A DNA stretch of 20,492 nt from Stentor coeruleus (taxonomy: Eukaryota > Ciliophora > Heterotrichea > Heterotrichida > Stentoridae). A program made the position numbers and the translations under genes. Location: the NCBI GenBank assembly GCA_001970955.1, contig MPUH01001235.1, forward strand, positions 1 to 20,492. Reading direction: 5' to 3'. Positions 9,113 to 18,575 of the stretch are shown in pieces. The notes under the pieces are model-generated. The model had not been told where the DNA came from. It did not search any database and saw nothing but the letters and a program-made list of their open reading frames with translations. Position 1 is the first letter of the stretch; each line of letters begins with the position of its first letter.

Positions 9113-9997
9113 TTAGCTAACCTGAATATCAATCTTTATTTCAATTATCAACGCTCCGATACTAAACTCTGCATGCCATGAATTGAAAAACTCAGGATTC
9201 ATCATCAAATATTGCAATGTAGCAAATACACAAACTCCAGATGCATATGTAAATATAATTGCATTTTTGTACTTATGTGCAGGATGTGTGTGTTCTAAAA
9301 ACTTAAAGTTCGGCAAGCCCATGAATTTAGTAAAAGAGTTCACTACAATCACTGAGTACAAAGATCCAGTTACGATAAAAACATAGCCTGCGTAAAGGCC
9401 GAAAATGGATTTGAAGAAGATTTGGAATAAGACAGGTGTTAAACTCTGCAGACTGGTTTTTCTTTTGAAGTTTATCACATCTTCGATTTGGTAAAATAGG
9501 CTAAGGCTATATAAAAGATCTGAAATCCACATTGAGCTCCATCCAAAACCCCCTGATATGAGACAAGTTATTAGGCAGGATCTATACATAGTTTCTTCAA
9601 ATATCGGAATCATTATATACTCTTTCATCGATATTAGGTTTCTTTTTATCTCTGGAGGATCTTCAAAAAGAACTTGCACTAAAGATCCAGCAAAAAGTAC
9701 ATTTGTCATTGCCAAAGCACAAATCACAGACAAGTAGTTAGGAAAAGTAAACGATATGCCTATCCATGTCATAATCCCTGGGCCCTGTGAAGATAAATGT
9801 TCATGTGAGTTTAAGTAATAGAAGAGTATATTCCACAAAAGTGTTGTTATTCCTACAACCCAGCATCTGCGCTTTATCTCGTCAGGGTGATCTTTTAAAT
9901 GTCCGCTTGGTCTTTTTATATATAAACTGAAAATAAATACGAAAGGTGTGAGGATTCCCCAGCTTAAGGCGTGTGTCGAGTTCATTAGAACATACAT
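9113..9997 (-). CDS. RCE1: Rce1-like CAAX prenyl protease homologue, probably lacking catalytic residues
   Basis: The protein has 294 residues and several membrane spans, close to the usual Rce1 length. Rce1 is the ER-membrane glutamate protease that removes the -aaX tripeptide from prenylated proteins. Family landmarks: LKDHPDEIKRRCWVVG (34-49) matches the conserved DHPxxIKRR region; PIFEETMYRSC (131-141) holds the EExxxR motif with E134, E135 and R139; GLYAGYVFIVTG (200-211) matches the Rce1 core. Other active-site positions differ. Where the family has His in the AHFHH region this protein has SLFYQ (L167). Where it has HSFCN this protein has NSFTK (N220, K224). So the motif His residues and Asn are missing while the fold is kept. 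It may be a non-catalytic Rce1 relative, or a second copy beside an active one elsewhere. The start is the first in-frame ATG, and the stop is TAA. Confidence 0.82.
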   Translation of the reverse strand: MYVLMNSTHALSWGILTPFVFIFSLYIKRPSGHLKDHPDEIKRRCWVVGITTLLWNILFYYLNSHEHLSSQGPGIMTWIGISFTFPNYLSVICALAMTNVLFAGSLVQVLFEDPPEIKRNLISMKEYIMIPIFEETMYRSCLITCLISGGFGWSSMWISDLLYSLSLFYQIEDVINFKRKTSLQSLTPVLFQIFFKSIFGLYAGYVFIVTGSLYSVIVVNSFTKFMGLPNFKFLEHTHPAHKYKNAIIFTYASGVCVFATLQYLMMNPEFFNSWHAEFSIGALIIEIKIDIQVS

Positions 9998-10338
9998 TTT
10001 TTATTCATTAGAAATACTTCTTTTATTAAATATTTGATTCTACTAGCTAAAGTTCAAAAGTAAACAAAAATCTAATGTCTCTTTAAAAAATTTTAAAGAA
10101 AAATTTAAATAATCATAATGAAACTAGTCTTTCACAAAATAAACTTAACTCTATATTTTAAATCTTTGATTATTTTTTTTAAACAAAACTAACAAAATAT
10201 AAATTATAACACAAATAAATTAGATTTAAACCAAAACTATAAACTGTCGAATAAATTATCTGCAGATAAACAAGTCTTCAATCTATAAAAATATTTTTTT
10301 AATTTCTATTTATTATATAATAATGAGAATAGCCTCTT

Positions 10339-11165
10339 TTGCTTAGTCTGTTAGTAAATAAATCAAAACAAAATCATAAAGAGACAAATGAAAATTTAAA
10401 TTTTGCTTCTAAAGTATCAAGAAAACTTAGCATTATATCAATCTTTATTGTCACTTGGGAACTCAGGATAGCTCTCCCAGGTAAACTCACATGCTTACTT
10501 ATAGTTTTTATGTTTGCATTAGTTATTTGCATCTTTAGCTATTTTGATGAAATTATTTTCATTCCTAAATCAAAGTTGCATTTCTAGACTTTCTAGTTTT
10601 AAATAAGATTTCTTGTTTTATAAAGTCTATATAAAAATCATCATTAAAATTAAATTGGTTAAATAGAATCAACCTTCCAGAAAGAAAGCCAATTCCAAAC
10701 AATAATATGAATGGAGAATTTTCATGCACAAAGCGAGGCATCTTCATCAGATAGTAAAAGATCAGAAAAAATAAATATCAGTGGAAATCATGAGATTGGA
10801 GCAATCCGTAACTCGATCATCAATGCTCATCCTTCTTAAGGTTAATTTGCACTTAGATTAGTTCTGACTCAAAATATTTTCACTAATTTCCAAGAAACCT
10901 TTCCCTTATCTTCTAATTTTTATTCAAGATATGACTAAGAAATACATCATAAAAGAATCTCTTTCGGCTATAAAATTATTTGCAATTTTGTTTTGCTTTG
11001 AAATCATTTTCGAAATTATTTTTATTCTTTATGGAAAACAGGAATTGCGAGTTTATTCTTGAGTGGGAAATTCTTATTGAGATTATTATCTTGCAGACTT
11101 TTACAATACTGGCGAGATTTTGCATAGTGAAAAAGGATCAAATTAATCGAGAATTTAATAAATAG
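10339..11165 (+). pseudogene. Possible degenerate multi-pass membrane protein gene
   Basis: Three hydrophobic open segments follow one another on the plus strand in different frames. 10339-10587 (82 codons, no ATG start) includes KLTCLLIVFMFALVICIFSY. 10931-11062 starts at ATG and encodes MTKKYIIKESLSAIKLFAI and a strongly hydrophobic stretch. 10980-11165 ends LQTFTILARFCIVKKDQ with a TAG stop. Between them the frames are broken by many stops. Removing the 13-nt GTTTATTCTTGAG at 11051-11063 would fuse the last two segments in frame, but this is shorter than the 15-nt introns seen elsewhere. A decayed gene is the simplest reading; chance ORFs in AT-rich DNA are the alternative. Confidence 0.3.
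10565..10747 (-). CDS. Possible small single-span membrane protein (60 aa)
   Basis: ATG to TAG on the minus strand, starting MKMPRFVHENSPF. It has one hydrophobic stretch (FILLFGIGFLSGRLILF) and a charged C-terminus. It lies across the plus-strand remnant, so at most one of the two is likely to be real. I recognise no family. It could be a chance ORF. Confidence 0.22.
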   Translation of the reverse strand: MKMPRFVHENSPFILLFGIGFLSGRLILFNQFNFNDDFYIDFIKQEILFKTRKSRNATLI

Positions 11166-11358
11166 AGCTGGATTTTATAAGGAGTAGTTTTCAATATTAT
11201 TGGCGGCATTAAATATTAAAAATTATACTTGTTTCATTATGGAAAATTTATTCTTTACTTACATTCATATATTTTCCAGCACTTATGATTCACTTTAATA
11301 AAAGCAATTAAATTTCTTATATGATTCTAAATAATAGCTTATTGTTAGAGCCTTCCAT

Positions 11359-12591
11359 TTAATTTATATATTTGAGAGCTGAAAGGAACATTGTGGAAAT
11401 GCTCGGGTTTGAGTCTATTGTTGAAGCTATATAATAGCATGCAGCTGATTCAATATACCTTCCTAACTCGAACAAAGCTTGAGCTTCTTTAAGATATGCC
11501 TTAAAATTATTTTTATCTAGTGCTCTGCTTATTCTCGCATCTTCAAGAGCTTCATCAAACTTGCTTTGGAAAATAAAGGCTTGACTGCGATTTGAATAAT
11601 AAATCGAGCATGGATAAAGACCAATAGCTTGTGTATAGAGCTCAGTAGCAGCAATAAAATTCTTATTATGAAACTCTTTATTTCCTTGAGCCTTTAATTC
11701 TTCGGCTTGTTGTTTTTTACTTTCATCTATTTCTACTTTAAAAGGAGCAACTTCAGCAACATTTAAGAATTTTTTAACGACATCATGCTTTTTATTTTTA
11801 TAGGCTGCTTCAATAACCCTTCCTGTTACTTTAGCACCTTTACTGATTAGCAAGTCAATAAAGCTAAAAGCAAATTCACAAGCGACTTCTAAAGCTGTAA
11901 TTTTATCATAACCAGTCAAAGATATATCAGCTCCATGTGACAAAAGCATTTCAACGCCTTGGACATTTTCCATACTAGCTGCCATTACTAAAGGAGGGGG
12001 GAAATATTTACCTTTAGAGCCATTTGGATCAGCTCCTCTTTCTAGAAGGAGCTTGGCAACATCCATTTTCTTCCATATAACAGCAAGTTCTAAAGGAGTA
12101 CCATTTAAGCTCTCCATGTTAATGTCTAGACCTCGAGCAAGGAGCATTTCAATAATTTCAAAGTTCGAGTTCTCAGCTGCTATATGAAGCAAGCTCATTA
12201 ACTTAGAGTTTTTATGGTACAATTGCTCTGGGAGCTTTTCAAGAATGAATTCTAAAGCTTCTTTACGCTCACTGTATACTGCTAAAGAGGCAATTGAATT
12301 TCCATCATCGTCTAAAAGGCTGCCATCGCCACCATTTGATAATATCCAATCAATGATGCTTGTGTGACCGAAAATAGATGCAAAGTGGATGAGTTTACGG
12401 TTTTTACCTTCTGAGATTTCATTAAGCTTTTCTTTTGTTTCTGAAGATAATAAAACTTTTAGAGCTTCTAGGTCACCTTTCTGCACAGCCTCAATAGATT
12501 TTGTAAGGATTTCCCTGCCTTTTTGGTAGGCAGCTGCTTTATCAACTTCTTCTGAGGCAGTTACTTTGCCAACTTCTTCCAAGGCACTCAT
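11359..12591 (-). CDS. Ankyrin-repeat protein with C-terminal carboxylate-clamp TPR domain
   Basis: The protein has 410 residues in one exon, ATG to TAA. Residues about 35-275 are ankyrin repeats; clear ones are NRKLIHFASIFGHTSIIDWI, MSLLHIAAENSNFEIIEMLL, GTPLELAVIWKKMDVAKLLL, and the repeat ending VEMLLSHGADI. Residues about 293-400 are three TPR motifs: AEELKAQGNKEFHNKNFIAA, IYYSNRSQAFIFQSKFDEAL, and NFKAYLKEAQALFELGRYIE. The TPR block carries residues typical of the two-carboxylate clamp that binds the EEVD tail of Hsp70/Hsp90: K300 and N304 (KAQGN), N334 (YSNRS), K364, and K368 where Arg is more usual. This predicts a chaperone adaptor with a separate ankyrin protein-binding arm, probably cytosolic. 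The architecture is known from eukaryotes in general; I do not recognise a specific orthologue. Confidence 0.85.
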   Translation of the reverse strand: MSALEEVGKVTASEEVDKAAAYQKGREILTKSIEAVQKGDLEALKVLLSSETKEKLNEISEGKNRKLIHFASIFGHTSIIDWILSNGGDGSLLDDDGNSIASLAVYSERKEALEFILEKLPEQLYHKNSKLMSLLHIAAENSNFEIIEMLLARGLDINMESLNGTPLELAVIWKKMDVAKLLLERGADPNGSKGKYFPPPLVMAASMENVQGVEMLLSHGADISLTGYDKITALEVACEFAFSFIDLLISKGAKVTGRVIEAAYKNKKHDVVKKFLNVAEVAPFKVEIDESKKQQAEELKAQGNKEFHNKNFIAATELYTQAIGLYPCSIYYSNRSQAFIFQSKFDEALEDARISRALDKNNFKAYLKEAQALFELGRYIESAACYYIASTIDSNPSISTMFLSALKYIN

Positions 12592-13380
12592 ATTTTAGAA
12601 TAAAAATTTCTAATTAAGAATGAGAAAGACATAATATCTTAATAGATTTGAGAGTATTAAAGAATTTCGAGTATAGTTGATTCTTTTAAAGCTTGCCTTC
12701 AAGATTTTTTCTGTAAAATTATAAATTTAATTTATACTTTTTTTAATGCCTGTGCATTCTATCCTCAATATAAAATTTAACAATATAAGCATAATAATTA
12801 TGATTATCACACAATACTAAAAGATCAAAGCGTAGATTAATTTCTTAAATTCATATTTATTTAAATCAGAGAAAATCTATGTGTCAAACAGTTTCCTGCA
12901 GTAGATTCATAAATTAGAAAGTTTAAACTATATGTTTTATCTGTTTCATAGGCATATACTGCTTCAAAGAATGTCTTCTTCATATTTAATTATAGACTTA
13001 TCAATGCAGTATTAAATCTTGGATTATATAATTTAAATGAAGTATCTACATATTATCTCTATTATTAGATTTACTAATTACTAAAAAATTAATTTCGAAA
13101 AAAATCTGTCTTTAGCATTGCACTTTGTATAAAATAACTGCTCAGTATTCTGTGAATCTACCAATACAAATCAATTTCAAGCTCTATATTTATTACAAAG
13201 TTATATTTAGTGTTTGGGTTATTACTTGGAGAGCATTGAAGATGGCGTAAATAAAAATATCTTTAACAGAAAGCATAAAATTAACAGGAACAATAGTATA
13301 AAATTATTTGAATATTCTAAACTTATGCCTTTTCAAAGTCTTAAATCACATCTCCATCATAAGTCAATTATTATTTCATA
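12592..13380. other. Intergenic region, possible gene remnant
   Basis: These 789 bases lie between the 5' end of the ankyrin-TPR gene and the 3' end of TRAPPC10, both on the minus strand. They should include the ankyrin-TPR promoter. A broken minus-strand frame around 12770-12983 is listed separately. No RNA gene was recognised. Confidence 0.5.
12770..12983 (-). pseudogene. Possible remnant of a small membrane-protein gene
   Basis: The ATG at 12983 opens a 40-codon frame (MKKTFFEAVYAYETDKTYSL and onward) ending at TAA, 12861. An overlapping frame continues as DLNKYEFKKLIYALIF, then TAG, then a hydrophobic run (YCVIIIIIMLILLNFILRI). The two halves need a frameshift and one nonsense change to join, and no 15-nt GT-AG intron does it. 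Weak evidence: runs of this size occur by chance in AT-rich DNA. Confidence 0.22.
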
Positions 13381-16300
13381 CTATCTTTTAAGAATAGGAG
13401 ACACAAACACTTTCTTAGGTCCTTCAGTCCTAATAATCTTTTCTCCCACCCATACAATAATCTCAGGAATTTTCAAGTTGCCAGCCTTGCATGGGATAAT
13501 ATTCAGCTCAACCCTATCTATAAATTCCTGCAATCCTGGACTCTTAATATCCCAGCTACTTGTCTTCTCAACTCTAACTTTTGCAGTCTTTCCATTAAGT
13601 AAAGATACAACAACACAACACTCAAGCCCAATAACTACAGGTTCACTAACTCTATATGAAGCAACTTCATCCACAAGAAAATAATGATCAATGCTAAAAT
13701 GCTGCTCTTTCATCTTCCTATCTATAACAGGGTCAATATGCATTTTTTTTTCATGGAATTTAAGTGCACTTGAATAAGTTAATGTGATTTTAGCAGGTGA
13801 AGTAAGCTCCTTTATTACAAAAGAAAGGTGTTGTATTTGTCCTGTTCTAAGAATCATTTTATAATTTGGGTCATCAATAATTTTGCAATTTATTAATTCC
13901 CAGTGAAGAGTTTGTACTGAGAGATGAGAGCAGTTGAGGGCTTGAATTTGAAGAAGTACCCAGTCGCTGTGTTTTATGAGCTTACTTGTAATAGTTAAAG
14001 GAAGAATGAAGTCCAGAGAGCTTGTAGAAAGTTCTTTTAATTGAACTCCATGGCTGAAGTACACAAGATTAGCATGGAAATCTACTATCTCAGTAAAAGT
14101 TGTGAGTTTGTTAACTATCATGTGCCTGCCTACGTTGTTTTGGCTGAGTTTTTTCATGAAATTCACACTCGAACACATTTCTGTAGAGCCTTTTTTCTCA
14201 GTCTCTTCAAATGTACGGCTTTTCCTGATCTCAACTATAGCATAAAGCCGTGAGTGTGACGGTAAAAAAGGCAACTTTATTTCATAATCCTTAATATCCA
14301 ATATTCTATTATCCTTACCCTCTTTAGTATATGATATGCACTCAGCTTTGTTTTTGTTGAAAAGAATCTACATATTCATTACATCCTCACTGTCACTAAG
14401 GTCTATAATCCCATTTTCAATAGGAAACTGCCTTGTTGATATTTCTATAGCTAGTAATTGTGGTTCGTTATATACCAAAAGTGAAGGTACTTTATGAATT
14501 AGACTCACGCATTTTGTGTTTTCATCAATAAAAATTGCGGTCGAGTTGACTTCAATAACAAAAATAAGTCTGTTCATTTTCATATACAAATTCGTGTTTT
14601 TGAGTTTTCCCTGAGCTGAAGCCACACCTGAGATCTTGAAGAAGCTTGTTTCTGGAGGCAGGATAAGGTCTTTACATTCAAGGATCACAGTGTTATTGCC
14701 TCGATAAGCGAAATATTGGCATGTGACTTTATCAAATTTTATTGAACAAGGGAGTTTGTTTGTAAACCTGCATGTTGCTTCGATAATATCACCTTGCAAA
14801 ACTCGTGAGTTGTTAAGTTTGAGCTCTACTGAGAAAAGCTCTTCAACATCAATTTTTTCGGTTTTGCTTATATGTGAAATGTCTTCAATACACTTCCACA
14901 GCCGAGGAATTGTATTTGGTTTAAGAGTTTCAGAAAATTTACAGACTCTGAATCCTACACTGACAGCTTCAGACAACCTTCCTGTATTGAGCAAACACTG
15001 TAAGCGGTGAAGAAGGACAACAGCTTGAAGCGAGTCCCATTCAATGTCATTGACTGAAGCCAAAACTTCAATCGCTTGTTCATACATGCCTCTTGTTGTA
15101 AGCAAAATGCCTTGCTCAACTTTGTACCTAGCCGCAAATTTCTGATAGTTTGCTTGGGAAAAATTTTCATAAAGACTGTGTGTGAGTATCAGTAAAGCTT
15201 CTTCTAATCGATATTGTGTTTCAAAAACAGCTTCAAGTGATAAATCGCTTTTGCTTAGAATTTCCAAAGGCCGTTCATCGTCAATACCTTTAGGTCGTAG
15301 TGCTCTTCCTTCAATTTTTACTGGTGACCTGTCAAGGGAGAAATCGCTGGCTGGTTCTAAATCCATAAGTATCTCATGATTGTTAAACTTCATCCTTGAC
15401 AAAATCTGAAGCCTGCTTCTAACCAAAGAAAGCATTAGCCCAACACTATAATGCAACACTGTTCGTACTTCAGAGTCATTAATATCTTTAGACTTTTCTT
15501 GCAAGTATTTTGCCAGCTCTAATGAATGATTATATACCCATATACTTCCAAGGTACTTTTCTTCCCGTTCCCCTATAGTTTTAAATAACCCTAAGCATGT
15601 GCATACAAAATTCAAACTCAAATGCCCAATTCCAATGTAATCCTCTACTGCTTCAAGCAGCCGTTTCTGACATGAAAATATATATTTCCTCAAATACAAG
15701 TGGCTCATTGCTTTGTTGTTGCTTCTAAACTCCTGCATTGTGATTTCAGATACACGGGTTAGTTCATCATCAGTAATACTGCCGAAATTCTGAGGATAAA
15801 TATCTGGAGGAGAGAGAATTTGGTCATAAAGGACTTTGGCAACCTTTTGTAAACCTGCCATAGCATAAGTTATAGCAAGACCTTCTTTCATGAGAAAATA
15901 CAAATAAAAATCTCGAGTTTCTTCAACTTTATTAAGCTGCTCTAAGAAAAATGCGCTTCGGCTGTAGAGACCGTTGCTTATACCCCGGCTCATAGCAGTG
16001 AGAAACTCATCCATACAGTTTTTTGGATTTTCACTGTCAGAGCATAAAAATGTTTTAGAATCATTGCAATACAACTTGACACATTGTTTTATGCCAAACA
16101 TCGAGCTTATTTCTAAGGATACGCGCTCATAAATTCTATAAATGGCTTTGTGTTGTGTTTTAATCATTGTGCTTATTGGATGGACAAATAGAATCAGCCA
16201 TTCTATGCGCTGTTCCATTATGCTGTTGACCATTTCTCTGATTTTCGGCTTGGAGATTGATTTAAAGTGGTCTATTGAGGTGCAGTATAAGATGTATATC

Positions 16301-16533
16301 CATAAATAAGGCTTGCGAAATGCGTCTTCAAAAGCTTCGCCCCAGAAAGCTTGATTATGTTTGACGAATTTAGGAGATATTTTCAATGGTTCGTTTATTA
16401 ATTCATATGGAGGTTCTGGTACTACAGAGAGGGTTATGTCTGTTAAAGGCAGTTGTCCAAGTATAAAAGGACTTATTTCAGGCCATTTATTGTCTTCATC
16501 GTAATATGCTACAGTAAGGGCATCAGCATCCAT
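13381..16533 (-). CDS. TRAPPC10: TRAPP II complex subunit TRAPPC10/Trs130, two exons
   Basis: TRAPPC10 (yeast Trs130) is a large specificity subunit of TRAPP II, the exchange-factor complex acting on Rab11/Rab1-type GTPases at the late Golgi. Exon 1 (16533-14383, 717 codons) and exon 2 (14367-13381, 328 codons plus stop) join across a 15-nt intron to give 1045 residues, within the family range. The N-terminus matches the family: FILGQLPLTDITL, then YLWIYILYCTSIDHFKS, KIREMVNSIMEQRIEWLILF, and IYERVSLEISSMFG. The middle is alpha-solenoid (for example FSQANYQKFAARYKVEQGIL). From about residue 570 a beta-rich region, with ELKLNNSRVLQGDIIEATCR, corresponds to the C-terminal Ig-like/Gryzun part. 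The ATG at 16533 is the natural start. It is divergent from NMT across 648 bases. TRAPPC10 over TRAPPC9 is inferred from the N-terminal pattern. Confidence 0.82.
14368..14382 (-). other. 15-nt intron in TRAPPC10
   Basis: On the minus strand it reads GTAATGAATATGTAG, phase 0 with a terminal in-frame TAG. Removing it joins '...IIDLSDSED' to 'ILFNKNKAECISYTKEG' in the same frame and links two long ORFs. Confidence 0.9.
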
Positions 16534-17181
16534 TATATACTATGCTTTATTAATTCCAATACTCGTTAAATTTGCAAAATAGTTTTCTACATTTCAAGAG
16601 TGCATAGTTTTAATTTTTTGGACTTCGATTTGAAATAATAAAAGTACTTTATGCTTAATATTTTAAATTTAGTGAAATCATGTGAAAATCGGCTAAGAAG
16701 GCTGCATATCATAAATTATGTTAATTGTTGTGCAATATAAAACTTATAATTATGCTTGCTAAATACTATTTATTGAATCAATCAATTATAACGAACTATA
16801 GCATATACTTTAATTAAATTAAAATCGCATTTTACACTTAAAAATCTCAAATATTCCACAAAGTTAATTAATCTTTTATTTATATTGAATCTTTCTAATT
16901 AACCAAATGCATACTGCAAAACTGCCTAGCAAATCTCTTTGCTTATTCAGATTTACCACAAATTCTAACCCTCATCTATATACTAAAACATTATTGCATT
17001 CATACTTATAATCAATCCTATATTCTTCCCTAACTTATTAACTCCTCACCTTCAAAATATCTGCATAATCCTCCAAAACCTCAATTTATTCAAATTCAAA
17101 TATTCCTAAAGCATTAAATTTTAAAAGCAAGTCAAAAAAAACTCAGATTTATTTAATGAATAATAATCCTTACCCTTATAA
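16534..17181. promoter_or_regulatory. Divergent promoter region between TRAPPC10 and NMT
   Basis: These 648 bases separate two divergent starts, so both promoters should lie here. No named element is visible. The NMT-proximal part (16951-17110) has a strong strand bias: by hand count about 42 C against 2 G in 160 bases. Confidence 0.45.
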
Positions 17182-18423
17182 ATGGAATCAGAGGAGACAA
17201 AAAACGAAGGCACGAGCAACAATAAGTTTTTCCCAACATCAGAAGAAGTAAAGCAGTCTCACAGATTCTGGGACACACAGCCAGTTCCAAAAATGTCAAC
17301 ATTAATTACTAAGGAAGAGAAAGTTGAACAAGGTCCTATAGACCCAATAAAAACAGTCGAAGAAGTTCGCCAAACTCCTTACAATTTACCAGACAGTTTA
17401 GAATGGGTTAGTGTAGATATTTTTGATGATGAGTGGATAAACGAAGTATACATGCTTTTGACTGAAAATTACGTGGAAGACGATGATAGCTTATTTCGAT
17501 TTGACTACTCCATTCCATTCTTAAGATGGGCATTAACTCCTGAAGGATACATAAGAGATTGGCATGTGGGAGTGGCAGTAAAAGGGAAGAAAAAGTTGGT
17601 TGGGTTCATCACAGGGATTCCAGCTATAGTAAATGTCTACGGCTCACCAATCAGAATGGCTGAAATCAATTTCTTGTGTGTTTTTAAAAAATATAGAGCC
17701 AACCGCTTAGCTCCTGTCCTTATCAAAGAAGTTACTCGCAGGGTTAATATCACTGGTGGATGGCAAGCTGTCTATACTGCTGGTGTTGTCTTGCCTACTC
17801 CAATCGCTCAAGCCCGTTATTATCACAGAAGCCTTGACCCAGTCAAACTTGTTGAGATTGGTTTCACACGTTTCGGACATAACCTTAACAAAGCACGAGC
17901 TCAGAAACTTTATAGGCTACCTGAAAACCCACTCATACCTGGTGTTAGGCCTTTTCAAGATAAAGATGTCACAGTAGTTCATCGGCTTTTAATGGACTAC
18001 TTACAAAGGTTTAGCTTGTATATTGAATTTGCAGAAAGTGATGTTAGACATTTCTTTGCACCACAGGAAGATGTGATATATTCTTATGTTGTTGAAAATG
18101 AAGCAGGAGTTGTAACAGACTTTTTTTCTTTTTACTCATTGCCATCAAGCGTATTGAAAAACCCCAAACATAAAAAACTCAGAGCAGCTTATGCTTATTA
18201 TGTTATCCCCAATGCTCATAGTTTACTTGATATTTTTAAGGATATGCTCATTTTGGCTAAGAGTAAACAATTTGATGTGTTTAATGCGCTTGACATTATG
18301 GACAACATGGAAGTGTTTAAGGAGCTGAAGTTCGGTATTGGTGATGGAAACCTGCAGTATTATTTATACAATTGGAGATCCAGGCCAATGGTCCCCGCAC
18401 AAGTAGGAATAGTTTTAGTTTAA
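17182..18423 (+). CDS. NMT: Glycylpeptide N-tetradecanoyltransferase (N-myristoyltransferase)
   Basis: NMT transfers myristate from myristoyl-CoA to the N-terminal Gly of cytosolic proteins. The protein has 413 residues in one exon, ATG to TAA, and matches the family along its whole length. Landmarks: HRFWDTQPVPK (27-37), ENYVEDDDSLFRFDYS (95-110), signature EINFLCVFKKYRANR (161-175) at the acyl-CoA site, QAVYTAGVVLPTPIAQARYY (195-214), VVENEAGVVTDFFSFYSLPS (303-322), and signature KFGIGDGNLQYYLYNW (383-398). It ends QVGIVLV; the C-terminal carboxylate acts as the catalytic base in this family and is present at the expected distance. Compared with animal NMT1 (496 residues) it lacks most of the N-terminal extension, including the Lys-rich ribosome-targeting stretch. 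It is convergent with eIF2 gamma, with 152 bases between stops. Confidence 0.97.
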   Translation: MESEETKNEGTSNNKFFPTSEEVKQSHRFWDTQPVPKMSTLITKEEKVEQGPIDPIKTVEEVRQTPYNLPDSLEWVSVDIFDDEWINEVYMLLTENYVEDDDSLFRFDYSIPFLRWALTPEGYIRDWHVGVAVKGKKKLVGFITGIPAIVNVYGSPIRMAEINFLCVFKKYRANRLAPVLIKEVTRRVNITGGWQAVYTAGVVLPTPIAQARYYHRSLDPVKLVEIGFTRFGHNLNKARAQKLYRLPENPLIPGVRPFQDKDVTVVHRLLMDYLQRFSLYIEFAESDVRHFFAPQEDVIYSYVVENEAGVVTDFFSFYSLPSSVLKNPKHKKLRAAYAYYVIPNAHSLLDIFKDMLILAKSKQFDVFNALDIMDNMEVFKELKFGIGDGNLQYYLYNWRSRPMVPAQVGIVLV

Positions 18424-18575
18424 GTAGTTATTAAAACTGGCTGCTGATGACAAAGGCTATGATTTATTTCTTTTGTTGCATTAAGCAAGTTTTTACTATT
18501 AAAATAACAATTTTATTATAAAATCTAAGCGATTTTTGATAAACTATGCTAATCGGTGAGATATATTTATTCCTA
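18424..18575. terminator. Short convergent 3' region of NMT and eIF2 gamma
   Basis: Only 152 bases separate two convergent stop codons, so both 3' UTRs and polyadenylation sites must fit here or overlap. The middle is A/T-rich. No specific signal can be assigned. Confidence 0.4.

Larger units (their letters stand above)
9998..11358. other. Gene-poor region with membrane-protein remnants
   Basis: These 1361 bases lie between the 5' end of the Rce1-like gene and the 3' end of the ankyrin-TPR gene. The first 320 bases are extremely AT-rich and poor in G. The interval 10339-11165 carries several hydrophobic open segments, listed separately. The remainder shows nothing I can name. Confidence 0.5.

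Noticed and set aside
13214-13684. 156-codon plus-strand ORF overlapping the TRAPPC10 3' end
   Set aside because: It lacks an ATG at its 5' end, most of it is antisense to a conserved coding exon, and its translation shows no recognisable domain.
14955-15170. Second minus-strand ORF inside TRAPPC10
   Set aside because: It is a different frame of a conserved coding exon without an independent start context or domain.
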